Source: an uncultured Oscillibacter sp.
GTDB taxonomy: Bacteria; Bacillota; Clostridia; Oscillospirales; Oscillospiraceae
DNA: 15,048 nt
Direction of reading: 5' to 3'
Assembly (NCBI GenBank): GCA_947245315.1
Contig: CAMXNV010000026.1
Location: 1 to 15,048 of the forward strand
Positions 13,602 through 15,048 of the stretch are shown one piece after another; position 1 is the stretch's first letter, and the number at the start of each line of letters is the position of its first letter. The position numbers and the translations under genes were made by a program. The notes below the pieces were generated by a model. It was given only the letters and a program-made list of their open reading frames with translations, was not told the DNA's origin and did no database searches.

Positions 13602-14282
13602 ATGGGATATGAGGAGAACGGCGGCGGCCTGACGCACCGCAAAGTCTTTCGCGAGGAGATCCGCAGCGCCATCCGGGACGCCATCTTCGCCGGGGAGCTG
13701 GGGCCCGGGGACCGGATCATCGAGACCTTCTGGGCCAAGGAGCTGGGCGTCTCCCAGGGCCCCGTCCGGGAGGCCATCCGGGACCTGGAGGCCCAGGGCC
13801 TGGTGGAGACGGTGCCCTTCAAGGGCTCCCGGGTCCGGACGCTGACGGAGAAGGACGTCCGGGACAACTACAGCGTCCGGATCTGCCTGGAGTCCAAGAG
13901 CGTCCGGGACGCCATCGACCAGCTGCCGGAGGGGGGCATGACGGAGCTGACGGAGCAGCTCCAGGAGATCGTGGAGGAGATGGACCGCCACGCCGGGCAG
14001 GGGGACCTGCGGCGCTTTACCGAGTGCGACACGGCCTTCCACCGGGCCATCATCGACGCCACGGGGAACCAGGTGCTGCTGCGGCTGTGGGAGCAGTGCA
14101 ACATGCGGAACTGGTTCAGCGTCTCCGCCCTGACGGAGTCCGTCAGCCTCAAGCAGCTCCAGCGGGGGCACCAGCGGCTGCTGGAGCAGCTCCGGGCCCG
14201 GGACAGGCGGGGGGCGGTGTCCACCATCGAGGACCATTTAACCAGCTTGATGGACGGCTTCATCCGGGGCGTCCGGCCTTGA
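13602..14282 (+). CDS. GntR-family regulator with FCD ligand domain (FadR subfamily)
   Basis: This 226-residue regulator has a winged helix-turn-helix at about 11-80 (AKELGVSQGPVREAIRDLEA is the recognition region). The C-terminal all-helical FCD domain spans about 85-222. The FCD metal/ligand residues are visible as D143, H147 (DTAFH), H190 and H212, suggesting a metal-assisted carboxylate ligand, as in regulators of lactate, pyruvate, gluconate and related acid metabolism. The ATG has AAGGAGA 7 bases upstream. lplA begins 12 bases after its stop, so the two are co-transcribed. That context suggests it senses a small organic acid linked to the lipoate-dependent dehydrogenase at the other end of the window. 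The GT-N2-AC palindrome at 5433-5446 is a candidate target. Subfamily assignment is firm; the target is inferred. Confidence 0.93.
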   Translation: MGYEENGGGLTHRKVFREEIRSAIRDAIFAGELGPGDRIIETFWAKELGVSQGPVREAIRDLEAQGLVETVPFKGSRVRTLTEKDVRDNYSVRICLESKSVRDAIDQLPEGGMTELTEQLQEIVEEMDRHAGQGDLRRFTECDTAFHRAIIDATGNQVLLRLWEQCNMRNWFSVSALTESVSLKQLQRGHQRLLEQLRARDRRGAVSTIEDHLTSLMDGFIRGVRP

Positions 14283-14294
14283 GGAGGCATTGAA

Positions 14295-15048
14295 ATGGAA
14301 CATTGGGTGACCTATTTGGAGACGGGGTCCCAGGACCCCTATTACAACCTGGCCTTTGAGGAGTACGTGCTGGCCCGCCGGCGGGAGGGGGACTACCTCC
14401 TCCTCTGGCAGAACGACAATACCATTGTCATAGGGCAGAACCAAAACGCGGAGGAGGAGATCAACCGGGCCTTCGTGGAGGCCCACGGCATCCGGGTGGT
14501 CCGGCGGACCACCGGCGGCGGCGCGGTGTACCACGACCTGGGGAACCTGAACTACTCCTTCATCACCGACGCCGGGGACGCGGAGCGCCTCACCATGGAG
14601 CGCTTCACCCTGCCGGTGACGGCGGCCCTCCGGGGCCTGGGGCTCCGGGCGGAGGCCGGGGGCCGGAACGACATCCTGGTGGAGGGCCGGAAGGTGTCCG
14701 GCACCGCCCAGCGGCTGCTGAACGGCCGGATTCTCCACCACGGGACCCTGCTCTTCCAGGCGGACCCGGGCATGGTGGCGGGGGCGTTGCAAGTGGCCCC
14801 GGAGAAGTTCCGTTCCAAGAGCGCCAAGTCCGTCCGGAGCCGGATTGGGAACATCCGGGACTTCCTCCCTGTTGACATGGACCTGCGGGCTTTCTGGGAT
14901 TACCTGAAAGGCGCCCTGGCGGGGGAGGGCTTCGCGGAGGGCGCCCTGACGGCGGAGGAGCTGGAGGCCGTGGCGAGGCTGCGGGAGGAGAAGTACGCCA
15001 CCTGGGAGTGGAACTTCGGCCACTCCCCGGCCTATGACCTGTCGAACC
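14295..15048 (+). CDS. lplA: Lipoate-protein ligase A, cut off by the window end
   Basis: The first 251 residues of a ligase that activates lipoate with ATP and attaches it to the lipoyl lysine of E2 (or GcvH). The lipoate-site motif RRTTGGGAVYHDLGN is at 70-84. GRNDILVEGRKVSG at 123-136 contains the catalytic lysine K133. The adenylate-binding region continues with HHGTLLF at 148-154, and the start of the C-terminal region with WEWNFGHSP follows at 237-245. A full LplA of this type is about 330 residues, so roughly 80 are missing because the window stops, not because the gene is visibly broken. GAGGAGG 7 bases before the ATG overlaps the gntR stop. The obvious client in this window is the E2 lipoyl domain encoded at 1575-2924. 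Confidence 0.95.
   Translation, partial: MEHWVTYLETGSQDPYYNLAFEEYVLARRREGDYLLLWQNDNTIVIGQNQNAEEEINRAFVEAHGIRVVRRTTGGGAVYHDLGNLNYSFITDAGDAERLTMERFTLPVTAALRGLGLRAEAGGRNDILVEGRKVSGTAQRLLNGRILHHGTLLFQADPGMVAGALQVAPEKFRSKSAKSVRSRIGNIRDFLPVDMDLRAFWDYLKGALAGEGFAEGALTAEELEAVARLREEKYATWEWNFGHSPAYDLSN

Noticed and set aside
1..15048. tRNA or rRNA genes
   Set aside because: No cloverleaf with a conserved T-arm or rRNA-like sequence was recognised in any intergenic region.

Overview
The window looks like chromosomal DNA from a GC-rich anaerobic Firmicute of the Oscillospiraceae type (Flavonifractor/Lawsonibacter/Intestinimonas-like). That placement is an inference: genes are strongly G/C-ending, ribosome-binding sites are strong AGGAGG types, promoters are sigma-A-like, a LytS/YesN-type two-component pair is present, and solute capture uses a lipoprotein. 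No rRNA or other phylogenetic marker is present, so the genus is not proven.

Layout. (1) 58-5293, minus strand: a complete 2-oxoacid/acetoin dehydrogenase complex in the order E1alpha (4328-5293), E1beta (3330-4313), E2 (1575-2924), E3 (58-1455). E1alpha and E1beta are 14 bases apart. A gene-free, heavily structured ~400-base block separates E1beta from E2, and a hairpin lies between E2 and E3. (2) 5294-5644: a divergent intergenic region. The minus promoter carries two palindromes, and the plus promoter is close to consensus with an extended -10. (3) 5645-10481, plus strand: a tight run of a flavodoxin-like protein, a membrane-anchored periplasmic-binding-protein homologue, a 139-residue protein resembling a degenerate histidine-kinase core, a LytS-type sensor kinase and an AraC-type response regulator. 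The last four overlap end to start. An intrinsic terminator follows. (4) 10663-13465, plus strand: a complete TRAP transporter (DctP lipoprotein, DctQ, DctM), closed by a very good intrinsic terminator. (5) 13531-15048, plus strand: a consensus promoter, an FCD-type GntR regulator and a lipoate-protein ligase A gene cut off by the window end.

How the parts may work together (inference). LplA would attach lipoate to the single lipoyl domain of the E2, so the right-hand operon supplies the cofactor of the left-hand one. The GntR regulator is a candidate controller of both. The sensor cassette has the layout of the XylFII-LytS-YesN three-component xylose sensors of Clostridium, but its neighbour is a TRAP carboxylate transporter instead of a sugar ABC transporter. 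The window as a whole may be a unit for sensing, importing and oxidising an organic acid. The most unusual items are the 139-residue kinase-like protein, the sensor-TRAP pairing, the palindromes in the E1alpha promoter, and the repeat-rich block whose inverted repeat supplies the E1beta stop codon.
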